64,000 nt of DNA from Hyperoplus lanceolatus (GCA_026929865.2 CM049407.1:31525501-31589500), one strand, 5' to 3'; positions 1 through 13,950 are shown, counted from the stretch's first letter. The notes: generated by a model from the letters alone, not told the origin. Numbers and translations are program-made.

Positions 1-141
1 GTTGATGTTTCCTCATATTCCACCACCAGGGACCATTAAAGGTTTTTGTATAAACTCCCACAGTTTATGGAACCAAATTCTAGTGGTCTCTCTTGACCAG
101 CAATGCCTCGTTCTCTGTTTTTCCCAGACTGCCAGTACACC

Positions 142-322
142 TTGAGAGAGAGAGAGAGAGCGAGAGAGAGAGAACAGGATGAAAGATAAAAAAGGGGATA
201 CATTTAATCTGGTACAGATAAAAAAAAGCTGAGCCCAGAAAGACAGACACTGGGGCCAAGTTGGCTGTATTGGATTTGGACCTGGTAGTTTGCCTAGCTC
301 ACAGCTTTGGACTGCGTTCAGG

Positions 323-369
<47 letters not shown>
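142..369. repeat. (GA)n and (CA)n microsatellites
   Basis: Interrupted GA repeat at about 144-173 and a clean CA repeat at about 323-369, 150 bases apart. The 116-residue valine/cysteine-rich open frame across them is an artefact of the repeat. Confidence 0.9.
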
Positions 370-371
<2 letters not shown>

Positions 372-3300
372 AGAGTTAGAGATCCCTGAAATGTTTAAGC
401 GCTCTGTCTGAGGCCGTCAAAGTGCTGCCGGTCCAGTCCTGTGGCAGATGCTTACAGTCTGAATGTATCTCTGTTTGGTGATTGACGAACGGCCGGCGGC
501 TGACCCTGTCTTCTGATCGGAGCTAGCTAAACAAATCATTCTGAAACCTCACTTCTGGGTGTTCTGGACCCACTGCTCTCTGCTAATAAGTCATTTAACA
601 GATGGAAAGACCTGAGAAGGCTTTGATACAAACCTTAAAGCAAATGAGCAAGGTGTCACTCTTAACACACGCCTCATTTGCTTTATAGGAATGAAACAGC
701 AACATTAGGTGAGATGCTAAAGACAAGGCCGAATGATCCTTTTCTCTTAGATATATGGACAATCCACACACTGAGAGTGACCCAACGCAAACTCTTTTCT
801 TTGTCTTTTTAGCTGTGCTTATTACTGCTCACGCTAACTACACATTTCCTCTCATATCTATTACAGCCGTTGCAGCTGTCACTGGAAAAGTAAAAACACA
901 TCACTTCCTGTGAACCACAGGACTTTTCCCATTGAGGCTTCATGGATCAAGTTTGAATTGTGGTTTTTCAGATGTAAAAACATCGCAGATTTTTACAAAA
1001 GCAATGTAGAGTGTCAGGATGCTAGCGTGCTGCATCCTGCCGGGAGTCACACCTATGCTTTATATGGGCATCTTTCAGTGACAGTTCTGTTGAACAGGGC
1101 CGATGACTTGCTGCACACTGTGCCGCAGAGGAAGGTCCAGAGGACCAGGGGTCACCAGGCTGACCTCCACAGCTCACTGCAGTAAGGCAGATGGTTCTTC
1201 ACCCTGTAATCCCACCACAACAGGGCCAGCTCAGCCTCTATGCAGGCCACAAACTCCCTACAGGGGCCAACTCCAATAAAATGCCTTTGTTCCCCGGAAA
1301 GCGCTACATCTCAGATCCTCATCAATGCTCCAGTTTGGGGTTTCAAGAGGAACTAAATACCCTGTGGCCGTGCTCATTGTTAGTGGGTGGAAGGAAAGAC
1401 TAGAGTGAGAAGGGCAGATTTATTAGGCTGCTCACCCAGCTCTGACTGAGCGTATTAAAGCATAAAGATAGCCATAAAAGACTGAAAATATTCAAATGAT
1501 CACAGGCACACAAAGACAAACACTGCAGTGCACTTGAGGAGATGTCATAACTTTTAATTTACCTACATTCCAAATTAATCAAGAAGTTGTTTGCTCCTTA
1601 AAATGTAACATTTGTAAAAAAAAAATTAAAAAAATAAATAAAAAATCCAATCACCAATTTCCACAGCCCAGAGAGACATAATCAAATTGTTTATTTTCTC
1701 TGACTGTCAGTCCCAAAGTCCAAAATAATTCCCAATTTATTAGAAATGTAGACTAGTGAAAAAATATATTGTAAAATTCAATAGGTAGAAGCAGTGAATT
1801 ATTGTGTATTTCTGCTTTAAAAAAAATACTTTAATGACATTTTGCAGGATCTATGGAAACCAAGAATAGTACAACATGCAGAGAGAAACTAATATTTGCA
1901 GGGTGTAATACTTCTCATACAACCACAACTTTTACATAAATCTAAAACAATTTCTTCTGACTCACTATCTAGCCCCGGCAACCAGACTGTTTCTTCTTTG
2001 TTTGTTTTCTTCACCTTGTTGGTTGGTGCACTGCAATTAAAACTCCAATATTTCCTCACAGGTAAAAATGCTTGTAGTAACACTATCATCACACTGTACG
2101 AAGTCATGTGTAATTATAGAGAAACGTGAGTGTCTTGGAGGTAATTTTAAAGTGCTGGCTTGTTTGTTTTTGTTACTAAGGAGATAAAAGATGAGTGCTT
2201 TTAGCTGAATACCAGAGGTATGGTCTTATCAGCTGCATAGTTTGGGAGCCAACTTGCCACAGCCTTCTAATTAGCACTTCCTCCTTTTTGCGAGCCCTTT
2301 AAAAACCTGAGCTGCGAGTTTGAATTGCCGGCATGAATCATGATAATATTTGTTCTCTTGCTGAGTGCTGTGTGCCATCTCATATAATGGCCCTCTGGAT
2401 CATCAAGCCTCTAAATCAGCTGTGAAAGAAACTTTACAAGACTGTCCTCATCTATATCATTTCCATGGAACTGCGTTTTAGAATGATGGCTCCCTGTGCC
2501 CTATTATGACATAAAGGACTAAATGCTAGGGAAATAGCCTGACACGCTGCTGCCAAATCCCATTTGTTAATGATTGTTCCGATGAATTTGTTTACATCTG
2601 CTGGATACCTCAGCATGAGAGAGAGGAGAGGCCACCAACAGAACAATGGAGAGAGTAAATATTTAAATCCTCTGCTGTGTCTAGCTGTCATTACAAGTAG
2701 AGGGAGAGATGTGGGAGATTGCAGGTCTGTAGAGTATGGTGACTCACCAGCGGCTTGTGTGAGATATGGAATATGGTTTTAATTGAAGTCTAAATGTTTA
2801 TGACAGCAGAAGATACATCAAAGCCATGACTGAAACTCTGTGTATAGCTGTGGCTGCTATCAGAGACTGCTAATAATGTTTATCACAGTTGATGAGAGCA
2901 AATTTTCATTGCTGCATTTTGTCAAGCAAACAAACAGATCTTTGTGCATGCTTGTCTGTCAGTAGGCTCTGTCTCAACATCCACTTCTCATTACTTACTT
3001 CTAGTTTCCGTTTGAGGAGAACAACTAGAATATGAGAAGACGGTGACAGACCAACAAGCTGAAGGGAACACAGTCACTAAAGGCACCAATCAGAAGCTAC
3101 AGTTTGGGGTGCTGAGTCACTGAGTGAACTAGAGAGTCTGATACATAATACCTCTTTGTAAGAGCTATTACATATGGTTTAATACACATTCTTTCTTCAT
3201 GTAACGTACACGCCTTTGAGTTGGAATCCTTTTTTGGATTTGCATCCAACACATATATTTAAATAAACACCATATTGTTTATTGATGATCATAAAACTAT

Positions 3301-3800
3301 GCCATTCTCCCAGCTGGCTTATGGTGATATGAATTTGATTACAATAGGTTTTACGAAATACAAAGCTATATCACCAACATCTTCTCAAATATGCTTCAAA
3401 TATTATTTTTTTTATTTTTTTTTTGGGGGGGGGGAATAATTAATTTTGAAAAGCTGCTATCATGTTTTACCACACAACTACCAAAGAAGAGCAGATATAT
3501 CCCTACTTTATTAATCCAGATGTGAGAATGCTAAATATCAGCTTCAGAGTTACGTGAAGTATTCTCATGTAATCGGTGATGAAAGAGGCCTGCTCATCAA
3601 ACCCAGTACTCTGTTTTGAAGATTTTTGTACAATACAACTTTTTATGCACTCCTACTTTATTTAATACTATCTTTACTTTATTCTTTTTACTGTGTTTGA
3701 TCTTATTATTGCTGTATATCTGTTTTATTTTCCATCTTATTTCTATTATAATGTTAAGCAGTCTCTGCATGTTATTTGTATATTGTAAATCACTTTGAGC
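370..3800. other. non-coding stretch, no gene seen
   Basis: AT-rich sequence with only short chance open frames. None shows a recognisable domain or paired splice signals. There is a T/G homopolymer tract at about 3402-3434. I see no RNA gene or terminal inverted repeats here. Conserved non-coding elements cannot be judged without comparison. Confidence 0.6.
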
Positions 3801-3802
3801 TA

Positions 3803-3848
<46 letters not shown>
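3803..3848. repeat. (ATT)n microsatellite
   Basis: About 15 copies of a TTA/ATT trinucleotide. Confidence 0.92.
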
Positions 3849-4783
3849 GTTGTCCTTGGCATTAAGAACAGCAGGTCAGCCTGGCATCACCAAACTATCC
3901 ATTTCTAAATCCAAAGAGCCAGTGAGACTGATGACTGATGAAGACGTACAGATGTAAAGACAAAAGGCTTTACCGGTGATTTCTACATTATTATTTAATA
4001 ATACATCTGTAAGATCTGAATACAGATGAACACGAACACAGTTCTATTATTTACTATGTCCTAGAGGCTGACATGCTCTCCCACACACACTCACTCAGTG
4101 CAGTTACATGGGACAACTAGATTTGGATTAAGACATATACCGAACTTGCCATTCAAACGGACCGTGTCACTTGTCTGAGTATACATGGCCTTTCAAATAT
4201 TCGATAAATGGCCGAAGCATGGCTGACTTCGCTATGCTAGGTGGCACTGTAGCCCTTTCAACAAGTGGTTATAGAGCCAGGTCCGGTTCCTTTCCAGCAA
4301 CAACACTACTATTTATTACGTCGTCTCCTTCCACTTCCTTGTGAAATCCCCGACAGGGAACTCTCAAGAAAGCGCAGAACGCAAACGTCCTCTGCATATG
4401 GGTTTAGCTGTGTAGCTCCTGGCACATAGCATGCTTTTATGTTCCCAGAAGTGTGGACTTATTTCCATGAGCATGTGGGAAACCAGAAACCACAAGAATC
4501 CTCAGATAACTGTCAGTAAGAACATCTCAATTTGTTAGAGGCTACTTGTTTTTTCCTTTCATTGTAATTGACCATGGTTGTTGGTCCAAATGTATAGACT
4601 TGCAGACAGATTATTACAGCCAGATTATTTCAGACAGTTTTTAATGATCAAATTCCAGTTCTAATCAAAAGTAGATCAAACATCAAGGCGTATAAAACTA
4701 TGCTGCAAAGCTCACATTTCTACATATGATTATTATTATTTTGATCTTATGTTTTGTTTTGTTTTTTGGAGTCCCCTGTTTGG

Positions 4784-4826
<43 letters not shown>

Positions 4827-5205
4827 GGGATTTTTATTTTAATTTTAAGGCATTTTGTGAATTTTAATTCTGTGAAAGGTGCTATAACAAATAAACATAT
4901 TAATATTATATGTAATATGCTTGACTGTCCCAGGCATATTAATGTAATTTTATTATAACCTTCCACTATTTAAATCTTCCAACCATTTTACCCTGATGAA
5001 TTTATCCTGGCTTTGCACATGGCACATGCAATTTGCACATTGGTGGCAGCCCAGCAGCACAGGAGCTGCTACATGGCAGGTTATATTATTTATTTAACCT
5101 TGCCAGAGGTCATTTTAAGAAGACTAAATATGTAAAGCCAGTGAAAAATAACACTTTAACATGTGCTGCTTCAGCAAGACTCATTATGTAACTGTACATT
5201 TCAGT
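3849..5205. other. non-coding stretch with a poly-T tract
   Basis: No gene seen. A 36-base T homopolymer at about 4787-4822 may be the tail of a decayed retroposon. No flanking duplication was found. Confidence 0.55.
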
Positions 5206-5208
5206 TAA

Positions 5209-5949
5209 TGCTGGGCTTACACTAGTGGACTTTTAAAAGACTTTGAAAAGACTGAAGACTGAAACCCTCTTACATCTAAAGACAATCAACTCACACCTGA
5301 AGACAACTAGTCATTAGTTTTCAGTCACAGAGTGAGATTTTGAAAAGACAGCGGGTCTCATATTGCAAGACTACAACTAGATTCCTTTTGAGATTAATAT
5401 TATTTCCGCAAACACGATAGTGATTATTTAATTAAAAAAAGGTTAATTCAATATTCCCAGCGGGGGACTTCCTTTAGTTATTTGACCATCTTTATTTGCT
5501 GATCTCGTCCCCCAATAACTTTAACTCCTAACCCTGTATTTGACGGTAAAGTGTTAAGGTTGCGCGGCTGTCAGCCTGGTTCTTCCGCCGAGGCTTCAAA
5601 GGAAAAAGTGTCCGAAATAAGTGCCTGCACAGGCGGACACAGGTCGCGACTAATGCCGCTTCTCCTGCGTCGTGCTTGGTGCATGCGAGAGTGTGACAGT
5701 GTTTACGTCATTTCGCTTGAGCCAACCCTTAAGACTAACGATAATATCAAACATGTTTGATAATGTCGGAACCGTCAAGACGGGAAGAAGACTGGCTGAA
5801 ATCGGGTCGGATGACCACCTTACACCAAACGACTGAGATTACGTGCGCACGCCACAACTCCAGCACGACTTCTGTGATTTCAGCCCGACATTGGAAGATT
5901 GTCTGCGACTGTCAAATCGCGTGAAAAGTTGTGTAGTGTAAGCCCAGCA
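5209..5949. mobile_element. PIF/Harbinger-type MITE
   Basis: 741-bp element with a perfect 16-bp terminal inverted repeat (TGCTGGGCTTACACTA). It is flanked by TAA on both sides (5206-5208 and 5950-5952), the 3-bp TWA duplication of PIF/Harbinger transposons. There is no transposase, so it is non-autonomous. A 69-codon open frame inside has no recognisable product. Confidence 0.75.
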
Positions 5950-6464
5950 TAAGTTGAATGCAAACTTTTTATCAGTTTAGCTCCACAGATTTTTCTGGCT
6001 TTAACAGTAAAAAATAGACCAACCAATAAACACATTTGCCATCCTTTACTTGCCACCCTATTTAATCTAACTAATCTTTTTCCTTTTTAGACTTACATGA
6101 GATGGATTCAAGTAAATTGATAAAACACAATTCATTCATTTTATCAAATATAATTGTATGACATATTATATCCAGGCTATTCACAGAAAGAGCATTTTGG
6201 AATTATTGTGGCCAAAAAAAGTTGTTTCTCCATGAATCCATAAACCTTCTTTTACATTCATTTTAGAATGACAGCATTCTGGAGACGCTTCTGAGCAGGC
6301 CATGGGATAGGTTGTGTCTTTACTCAGCTCCAGCACTGTCGCTAAATTTAGAAGGAAAACGTAATTTTTTAAGCCTTTTGACGGTGGCAAATAACGCATA
6401 CACTTCTTAAGGATGGGTTATACTAAGAAAAATAGCCCAAAGACGCTGGATAATCTTTTGGGGA

Positions 6465-6866
6465 GTGAAAGTGACTTTTTATCGAACAAGCAGCTCAGGC
6501 TCAGCTGGCGCTAGTGATGACTTCTCTGCAACACTGATGGAGGATGAATTCCTGCCAGCTATCATACAGGCCATCAGACAAATGGAAAACTCTACCACAA
6601 GGTTTGTCAACCTAGATGGCATGGGTAGAGATGCTCTATGCCGATCCAACTGCATCCGTTCTTACCAACTTGGAGAGATCTCCCCCTTTTAGTTTACATA
6701 GTGGTGTCAGGCAAGGCTGCCCCCTGAGCCCACTGCTGTTTGTCCTATGTATAGAGTGTCTGGCTATCGGCATCAGAAACAACCCCAAAATGACCCCCGT
6801 ACACCTGGGTAAGATGGATCACCACAAAGCCCTGTATGTTGATGATATAATCTTGTTTTTCTAGTA
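6465..6866 (+). pseudogene. L1/Tx1-type LINE reverse transcriptase fragment
   Basis: The plus-strand translation contains LYADPTASVLTN, SGVRQGCPLSPLLF and YVDDI(I), in the order of the palm region of L1-clade reverse transcriptases. Only about 80 codons survive before a stop. The upstream part is frameshifted and the rest of the LINE is missing, so this is a dead fragment. It abuts the 3' end of the minus-strand L2-type LINE at about 6935. Confidence 0.75.
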
Positions 6867-7960
6867 GTCTGAAGGATCTGTTCCGCCTCTACTGGACCTG
6901 GAAAGTTTGGAGGACTATCAGGTTATACTATAAACTGGCTTCTCCAGAAGTTTGTAATCGATCCGGTATGAAATGGGGAGCCAGTGGAGCTTTTTGAGGA
7001 CTGGGGTGATGTGGTTCCACGAGTTGGTGTGAGTGAGGAGACGTGCAGCCGCATTCTGGACCAGTTGGAGTCTGTTAATGGAGGTGGTGCTGATGCCGGC
7101 GAGGAGTGAATTGCAATAGTCAAGGCGGAAGGAAATTAAGGCATGGATGAGTCTTTCAGCAGCGTGGGGTGTGAGGGAGGATCTAATCTTTGCAATATTA
7201 CGGAGGTGATAGAAGGAGGTTTTGATGGTGTGGCGGATGTGGGGTTCAAGGAGAGGGTGGGATCAAAAATTACGGCAAGATTGCGGGCCTGGGGGGGAGG
7301 GGAGACCGTGGTGCCGTCGATAGTGAGTGTGTGTGAGTGTGTGGGGGGGGAGGGGTTGTGAGTTTGCTGAGGGTGGATTTGGAGCCGATGAGGAGGAGTT
7401 CAGTTTTGTTGCTGTTGAGTTTAAGGAAGTTATTTTTCATCCAGAGTGTAAGTGAAGACAGACAGGATTCAATGTGTGAGGTGGGGGGGTTGTGGGGGGA
7501 TTTGGTGCTGAGGTAAATCTGGGTGTCGTCAGCATAACAATGGAAGTCCATTGAGAAATGGCGAAGTAACTGACCAAGGGGGAGGAGGTAACTGTGGCAG
7601 ATGTGTGGTTGTGGAGAGAGATGGAGTTAGATCTGTCGGAGAGGTATGAGTGAAGCCAGGAGAGTGCAGTACCTTCGATACCGAGGTTGCTGAGTCTGGT
7701 GAGCAGGATGGTGTGGTGTACAGTATTGACGGCTGCACTCAGGTAAAGGAGGATGAGGAAGTTGAGGGAACCAGCGTCAGCAGAGGTGAGGAGGTCATTG
7801 AAGACTTTGAGGAGAGCGGTTTCTGTGCTGTGGAGGGGGCGGAAGCCAGATTGGAGGGATTCAAAGAGGTTATTGGCGTGGAGATGGGATTGGAGTTGTT
7901 TGGTGACTATGCGTTCAAGGGTTTTGGAGAGGAAGGGGAGGTTGGAGATTGGGCGGTAGT

Positions 7961-8212
7961 TTAACCTTTATTTATACAGGTATATCCCATTGAGTCCGAA
8001 GACTCTTTTGCAAGGGAGACCTGTTGCAATTTACACGTTACCATTCACACACCGATAGCAGGCTAACTATCGACATTCACACGAGGCAAGGTGGGTGAAG
8101 TGTCTTGCCCAAGGACACAACAACTATGACACAAGTGGCAGGGCGGGGATCGAACCTCCAACCCTTTGATCATCAGCCGACCCGCTCTACCAACTGAGCC
8201 ACAGTCGCCCCT
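7961..8212 (-). repeat. tRNA-derived SINE with LINE-like tail
   Basis: Minus strand: a tRNA-like head with A box TGGCTCAGTTGGTAGAG (8201-8185) and B box GGTTCGATCCC (8156-8146). Next comes a body containing TTGGGCAAGACACTTCACCC, and a 3' tail ending CCTGTATAAATAAAGGTTAA. The tail closely matches the 3' end of the CR1/Rex1-type LINE at 33040-33118, the expected LINE partner. It is inserted in the L2-type LINE. Confidence 0.85.
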
Positions 8213-9847
8213 CAGAGGGAGGTGGGGTCGAGACCAGGTTTTTTGAGGGTGGGGGTGACAGCAGCAGATTTAAAAGCAGAGGGGACAATTCCATGGGACA
8301 GTGAGGAGTTAAAGAATTTAGTGAGGTAGGGGCAGAGAACGGGGAGGCAGGACTTGAGCAGGGGAGTGAGGAGGGGGTCAAGGGAGCAGGTAGTAGGTTT
8401 GGAGGAGCTTATAAGTTTGGAGAGTGCAAGAGGGGTAACCAGGTCGAAGTGGGAGAGACGGCAATGGGGAGGAAGGGTTGGGAGGTCCAGCAAGATGGGT
8501 AGGGGAGGGGAGCAGACAAGGTTGAGGATGTGTGCAGGGGGTTCATGTACAGGGAAAAGTGAATGGTTGATGGTGGTGATTTTGTCAGCGAAAAACTGGA
8601 GGAATGAGTTACAGAGATCTGAGGTGGAGGTGGAGAGGGTGCTGGTCCGGGGTTTGAGGAGGTTGCTCACTGTGGAGAAGAGGGTTCTGGGGTTTTGGCA
8701 GGGGTCAGAGAAGATGGCGGAGAGGTAGGCAGACTTGGCAGCGGTGAGGGCGTCTTTGTAGGCAGTGAGGTGGAGTTTGTAGGCTTGGTGGTGGACTGAG
8801 TGAGGTTTTTTTGGACAGTTGTTCGAGTTGGCGGCCGGTCTGTTTCAGTTTGTGGAGTGCGGGTGTGAACCAGGGTGAGGAGGTATTAAAGGAGACAGTT
8901 TTGGTTTGTAGGGGGGCCAGGGTGTTGAGGGAGGAAGACAGGGTAGAATTAAGGTGGTTTGTAAGCTCATCAGGTGAGCTGAGGGTTGACTCCAGGGGGA
9001 GAGTGGAGGAGAGCAGGTCACAGAGATGGTGGGGATCAATGGATTTGAGGTTACGGAAGGTGATTTCTCTGAGGGGGCGGGGGTGGGGGGTGGGGGAGAG
9101 GATGATGAACAGTATAAGTTTGTGATCAGAGAGGGGAAAGGGGCATGGGTGGAGGTCGAGTACAGGGAGATTGATTGAGCAGACAAGGTCGAGGATGTGT
9201 CCTTTGTCATGGGTGGGGAAGGTGACATGTTGAGTGAGATTGAAATTGTCCAGTAAAGTGGTGAGTTCAGATGAGAGCTTGCAGGTGGGGGAGTCCATGT
9301 GGATATTAATGTCACCAGTCACAGGAGGCGTGGAGAGAGGGTTGATGCTAGTGTGAGGAGTTCAGTGAAGTCGGAAAGGAAGGAGGGATTAGGTTTGGGT
9401 GGCCGGTAGATGAGAATAACTGTCGTGGAGGAGGGGGCTTTAAAAGCAATGCATTCAAAGGATGATACTGAGGGGAGGGTGAGTTCTCTGATCAGATCAT
9501 TCTGTTTGTGGATGACGGCGAGGCCACCTCCATGGCGGGAGGGGTGGGGTTTGGCGATGTAGCTGAAAACGGGGGGAGATGCTTGGTAGAGGGAGAAAAA
9601 GTAATTGGGTTGTTGCCAGGTTTCGGTAAGTAGAAGGAGGTCCAGATTATTGTCGAGGATGAGTTCATGTATGGCGGGGCTTTATTGTTGAGTGAGCGGG
9701 TGTTGAGGAGGGCAAAGTTGGCACAGCCAGAGGGTGATGGGATAGGGGCAGGCTGGAGAGGTCTGAGGTTTGCCAGGTTAGCTGTGCAGGGGGGCGAAGG
9801 GGAGGGGGGGAAACTGGGTGGAGGGGTGGTGGTGGTTGAGATATAGA

Positions 9848-11345
9848 CAGTGGTGGGCCGTCAGGGCCAGCAGGGCCTTCTCTGCTGGCCCTGTCAAAAT
9901 CCAAATAATACATTTTTTTTGTTGTTTAAAATTATATTAATTTGTGTTTAAATGTGTCTGAATTTAATAAAAAAAAATTCAGTACATTACAAAAATAATA
10001 AAACTTTTTTTGCAATATAGTTATTTTTTGTGACGCTGAGCTGGATTTCCCAGGCATACCTAATCTAAACGCATCAGCTATGTGGAGCAGCAGGACCTGC
10101 GCTAGAAGTATTGCTGGCCTTTCATTGAAGCTGCCGTCTCCTATTGGATAATAACGCTGACTGACGTGTCTCATCAGCCAATCAGATTTTGATGTGTAGT
10201 GACAGCCCGCCCCTAGGGCCCAGCGATATCTCAGCCGCTAGCCCCCCGTGATGTCATCAGCGAAGTTTGAAACTTCGGCGCGCGCACTATTAGCATTGTG
10301 ATGATGTGAGTGAACTACTATGGCCATCGCTTTCACACGACCTACTGCTCCCGCTGCCGATCTAGCGTGGCTATTTAAAAGTGATCGTTTAACATAGTTT
10401 AGATATAGTTTTGACAGGATTACTACACATAAACTGGATGGGCTGACAACGTTTTTTTGCGGCACTTCACTGACTGTAACTACGACGCTATGACTGGCTA
10501 ACAGCTAGCACCGAGCGGAACAAGTTACCGGTATTGCTGGACCTGTCTGCTTTTTAAACCTGTGAAGGAACATGGCACATCACAGATTTTAACAGCCTTA
10601 ATGGCTTATAGGATCCGAGGATGGATTTCCTCTACAAGTGATGGGTGAGTGTAACTTTTGGCTGTGTCTATCTGTGAAGGGATAACGTTTTTTATGGGGT
10701 TTTAAAACCATTTTGTTTGTTTGTTATGGTCCTTGTAGTAGCCTATATTGCTGGGACTTGGGCAGTAGGTTATGCGGTTTTTCATTGTTGATGCCGCTTT
10801 CTAAGCATAATATGGGAACCAACTCTCAACTACACTTCTTAATATGCTGGTTGGATTGGCTGTTGTAAAATATTTGGCATAAAAGACCCTTCTTGCATGT
10901 TTAATTTTTGTTATTGAAGCGAATGCGGTGCACTGGTAATATTGTCGCTATACTAAATTGAATCCATTGAAGTTGCGCAAGCATCCGGTGAACCCTATTG
11001 CAATAACTGGATGCTTGTTTTGTAACGTATTATGCGTTTGCAAACAGTTGTCGAGTGACATGAAATATCTGATGGTGATGGTGCAGTAGTCTATCTGGTG
11101 TAGGATAAACAACAGTGGTGTGCGCAGTGCGCTGCTCTGTGGTTGTTGAAGATCAACTGTCAAGCTCTTCATGTTATGCATCAGTGTATACTGTGATTGT
11201 AGCCTATATTTTGTATGTGGCTGTGTTGGCTGTATCGGCACCTGACGCGTGCGTTTCTCAGTGTTTGGGGGGGAGGAGGAGGGGGCGGGGGTTGGTCGGA
11301 GTTCGCTACTGAAGGCCCTGACTGAAACCCCACGGCACGCTACTG
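9848..11345. mobile_element. hAT-type transposon, 1.5 kb, exact 8-bp target duplication
   Basis: Both flanks carry GATATAGA (9840-9847 and 11346-11353). The ends are CAGTGGTGGGCCGTC and, reversed, CAGTAGCGTGCCGTG, matching hAT termini that begin CAG. No transposase is evident, although the minus strand holds a 234-codon open frame across its right end that I do not recognise. It sits inside the minus-strand L2-type LINE, so it is younger. Confidence 0.8.
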
Positions 11346-11640
11346 GATATAGATGATTGGGTGGTGCAGATGTGAAGTTAGGTGAAGTGATGTGTGAGTG
11401 AGGAGAAAGGAAAGCAGTGAAATCCAGTCCATGTTTTCTGTCCTGCCTGGTGAGCTGCTGCCTGACAGAAGCGCTAAATGTATAGCTGATGTTGCGGCCG
11501 TAACACCAGCTAGCGCACTTTAGAGCGAGAAATGCTTCTCCCCTCAACAGGTAACATCCAAATAGATGACACAACAGAGCAGCAGCATACCTCGTATGTA
11601 AGGGGCAGCATGTAAAGGACTGAAATAAATATATTAGTGG

Positions 11641-13670
11641 ACTCAGGAGCAACAGTCATTTATCCGTGCTGATTTTTCGCATGTCAGTTCCATGTCATTG
11701 GGTTTCCAAATTTAATTGTGGTAGATATTTTTTATTTTATTTTATTTTTGGCGAATTAACCACTATTTTGATTATGAATAGTCCATGCTTTATGGTTAGG
11801 GGTATAAAGATTGATTATTATTTTTCCCTTGGTAATGCAGCATGTTACTGTAGCTACATTTTTCTTAAGTGCACTTATGTTGTTACTGTGTGGAAACGGG
11901 GTTACGTAACTTATTTCCTGTTAGGGTTCTTATTATGAAGGGGCAGAACGGAAGTGTCAGCGTGTAATGTGGCTGATTTGATTCTATGTCTGAAGCGCTA
12001 AAATAAAGTGGATCGTCCTGTTCAGTGAATGGAGTTTTCAGATTCTTTATTTATATAATACCCAAGTGTAGGCGACAGTCAAACCCTCGGTTACATAGTT
12101 AAAGAGATCCTATTATACTACTTTTCTGGACTTAATTTCTTGTTAAAAACTGCTATAGAGCAACCTGACACGAATCACATCACAAAAAACTATGTAGATT
12201 TTCGGGAAGCTCTTCCTCTTATTTTGGCGATCCAGCAGGCCCTGTAAACACTTTGCTTCTGCCATCTCCACCCCCTCCCCCCTTCCTGCAAACCCAACTC
12301 CGTTGTGATTGGTTACCTTGCAAAGGGAAGTTGTGCTCCCCCCCTCCTTTTGCCGGTGCATCTAGCAGTTAGCGTACTACAGCAATGGTATTTGGTGTAA
12401 TATATTTTATGACAATTTTATGCTTTGTAAGGTACTATTATTAGTATAAATGGCAGGTGACAGTGGCACACAAATAATACAAAAAGGTTTATGACACTGA
12501 ATCAGTGTTAAACGAGAGGAACCTGTAGGCCTACTTTGATAAAATATAGTGAAAAAATTCTAAATGTCTAGTCTGCAAGGAAACAGCCCGGGCGGGACGC
12601 AAACTCGGGTCTACTGTTTCATAAACAAACTCCCTACCAGCTGAGCTAAGCGAGCACTGGGCCAGTAATGTCACCCTCTGCTATATATAGTAACCTGGGA
12701 GCTTGCCTGAGTAGCAGGCTGCAGCATTACCATATATGGAAACATGACAGAAACGATCCCTGCGTGACTCACACATCCCGAAAATTTGAACAAGTTCGGC
12801 TCGACCGGCTGCCATAGTTTTTAGTGCTCTGCACAGCCACCCCAGACGGTCAGCAGGGAATAAGTCGAAATGCATGTACGTAATTACTTGATACTCTAGT
12901 GTGTTTAAACATGATTATAAATCATTATAACAACGTTTATAGGTCATAAAAGTCGAAAAGTATCATAGGTACTCTTCAAAAACTAATTGCGGATTTGGTA
13001 TCACTTTTTTTTTAAATTGAATTACCAAACACCTCAAGCCTGGAAATGCAGACCCGGATATCTTGAACGATAGAGGGTCTGGCCACGATCAATAGTAATT
13101 TCCAACTCAAGGGGCGGCTCCTACTCGTTGTTAAACGCTGTTAAATTAAACGTTTGCCGTTGTCGGTCGGCAAAACAGAACATTCCACGTACTTGCTAAT
13201 GAAAGATTTGAGTGCCGTCTTCCAAAGCGTTAAGGGTCGAGGCCAAAGCAGTCTCAAACTCACACAACATATCCGCAGCCATCTTTGATGTTTACTATCA
13301 CGGCTTCGACGTCGCATGCACGTCACTGTCGTCATTCGGTTACGTCCACCCCAGAGTACCATATAAAAGGGCTCTGGCGCACCCATATTAGATAGAACCA
13401 ATTGAAACGTGAGACCTAGATTTCTGGTCTTCTTGATAAAGCTTCAACGGAGCGTGGCCAGACCAACAGGCGCAGCAAATTTAATTTGCCAGCGCCTAGT
13501 GGCAGGTCTGGGAATGCCAGGCTAAAACACCTCCATTCTGGCCCCCATTTGCCACAACCATGCATTTCCCCCTTCACAAATAGATACAGTTTTCCCAATC
13601 TTACTATTAAGGACTTGTACACTGATCATGTATTCTCTTCATTTGCTCAGCTGAGGGATAGATCCACACT
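11641..13670. other. non-coding stretch
   Basis: No gene recognised. It contains the tRNA-like sequence at 12590-12660 and otherwise anonymous AT-rich DNA. Short open frames at 11666-11938 and 13141-13743 show no family resemblance. Confidence 0.5.
12590..12660 (-). repeat. degenerate tRNA-like sequence (SINE head or tRNA pseudogene)
   Basis: Minus strand: an A-box match TTAGCTCAGCTGGTAGG (12649-12633) and a poor B-box GAGTTTGCGTCCC (12606-12594) at tRNA-like spacing. The acceptor stem and T-arm do not pair well, so it is not a working tRNA. No SINE body could be followed. Confidence 0.45.
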
Positions 13671-13950
13671 GCAGCCATATGGTATGAAATCAGTCTCAAT
13701 ATTAATGAATGCACAGAGAAGGATTCACACTTGTATTTTGTGATTTATATATAAATGACTCTCTTCTCACAAATACATTTCAATGCACACACAAATGAAA
13801 ACCGTCATATATAAATGTAAAATAAATCCATCTATAATAAAAAGTTTCACAAACACATTTCCGATCCACACACAAATGTGTCTTGTCTTAAATAAATGTT
13901 ATATAAATGTCATGACTCACGGCTCGGCAGTCTCTCCTTCTCCTATGTGT

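Larger units (their letters stand above)
6935..11640 (-). mobile_element. decayed L2-type LINE, interrupted by a SINE and a hAT element
   Basis: Read on minus from about 9840 to 6935. Endonuclease pieces come first (LLTETWQQ-like, IYRPPKPNP, GDINIHMDSP, HVTFPTHDKGHILDLV). Then come the reverse transcriptase N-terminal region, a GFRPLHSTETAL-like piece, HCYADDTQIYLS (YADD catalytic box), LKLNSNKTELLLIG, and the C-terminal ITPVLKKLHWLP region. It has many frameshifts and is pseudogenic. Its body is cut by the SINE at 7961-8212 and the hAT element at 9848-11345. Sequence from 11354 to about 11640 may be its 5' part. CR1 or Rex1 clade is the alternative. Confidence 0.75.

Noticed and set aside
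8354..9125. Plus-strand open frames rich in Gly/Glu/Arg
   Set aside because: Antisense of the decayed L2-type LINE, whose minus-strand translation carries the endonuclease and reverse transcriptase motifs.
10948..11652. 234-codon minus-strand open frame
   Set aside because: It spans the boundary of the hAT element and the LINE remnant, with no recognisable domain. Probably chance.
12590..12660. Functional tRNA gene on minus
   Set aside because: A box is good but the B box and stems are degenerate.
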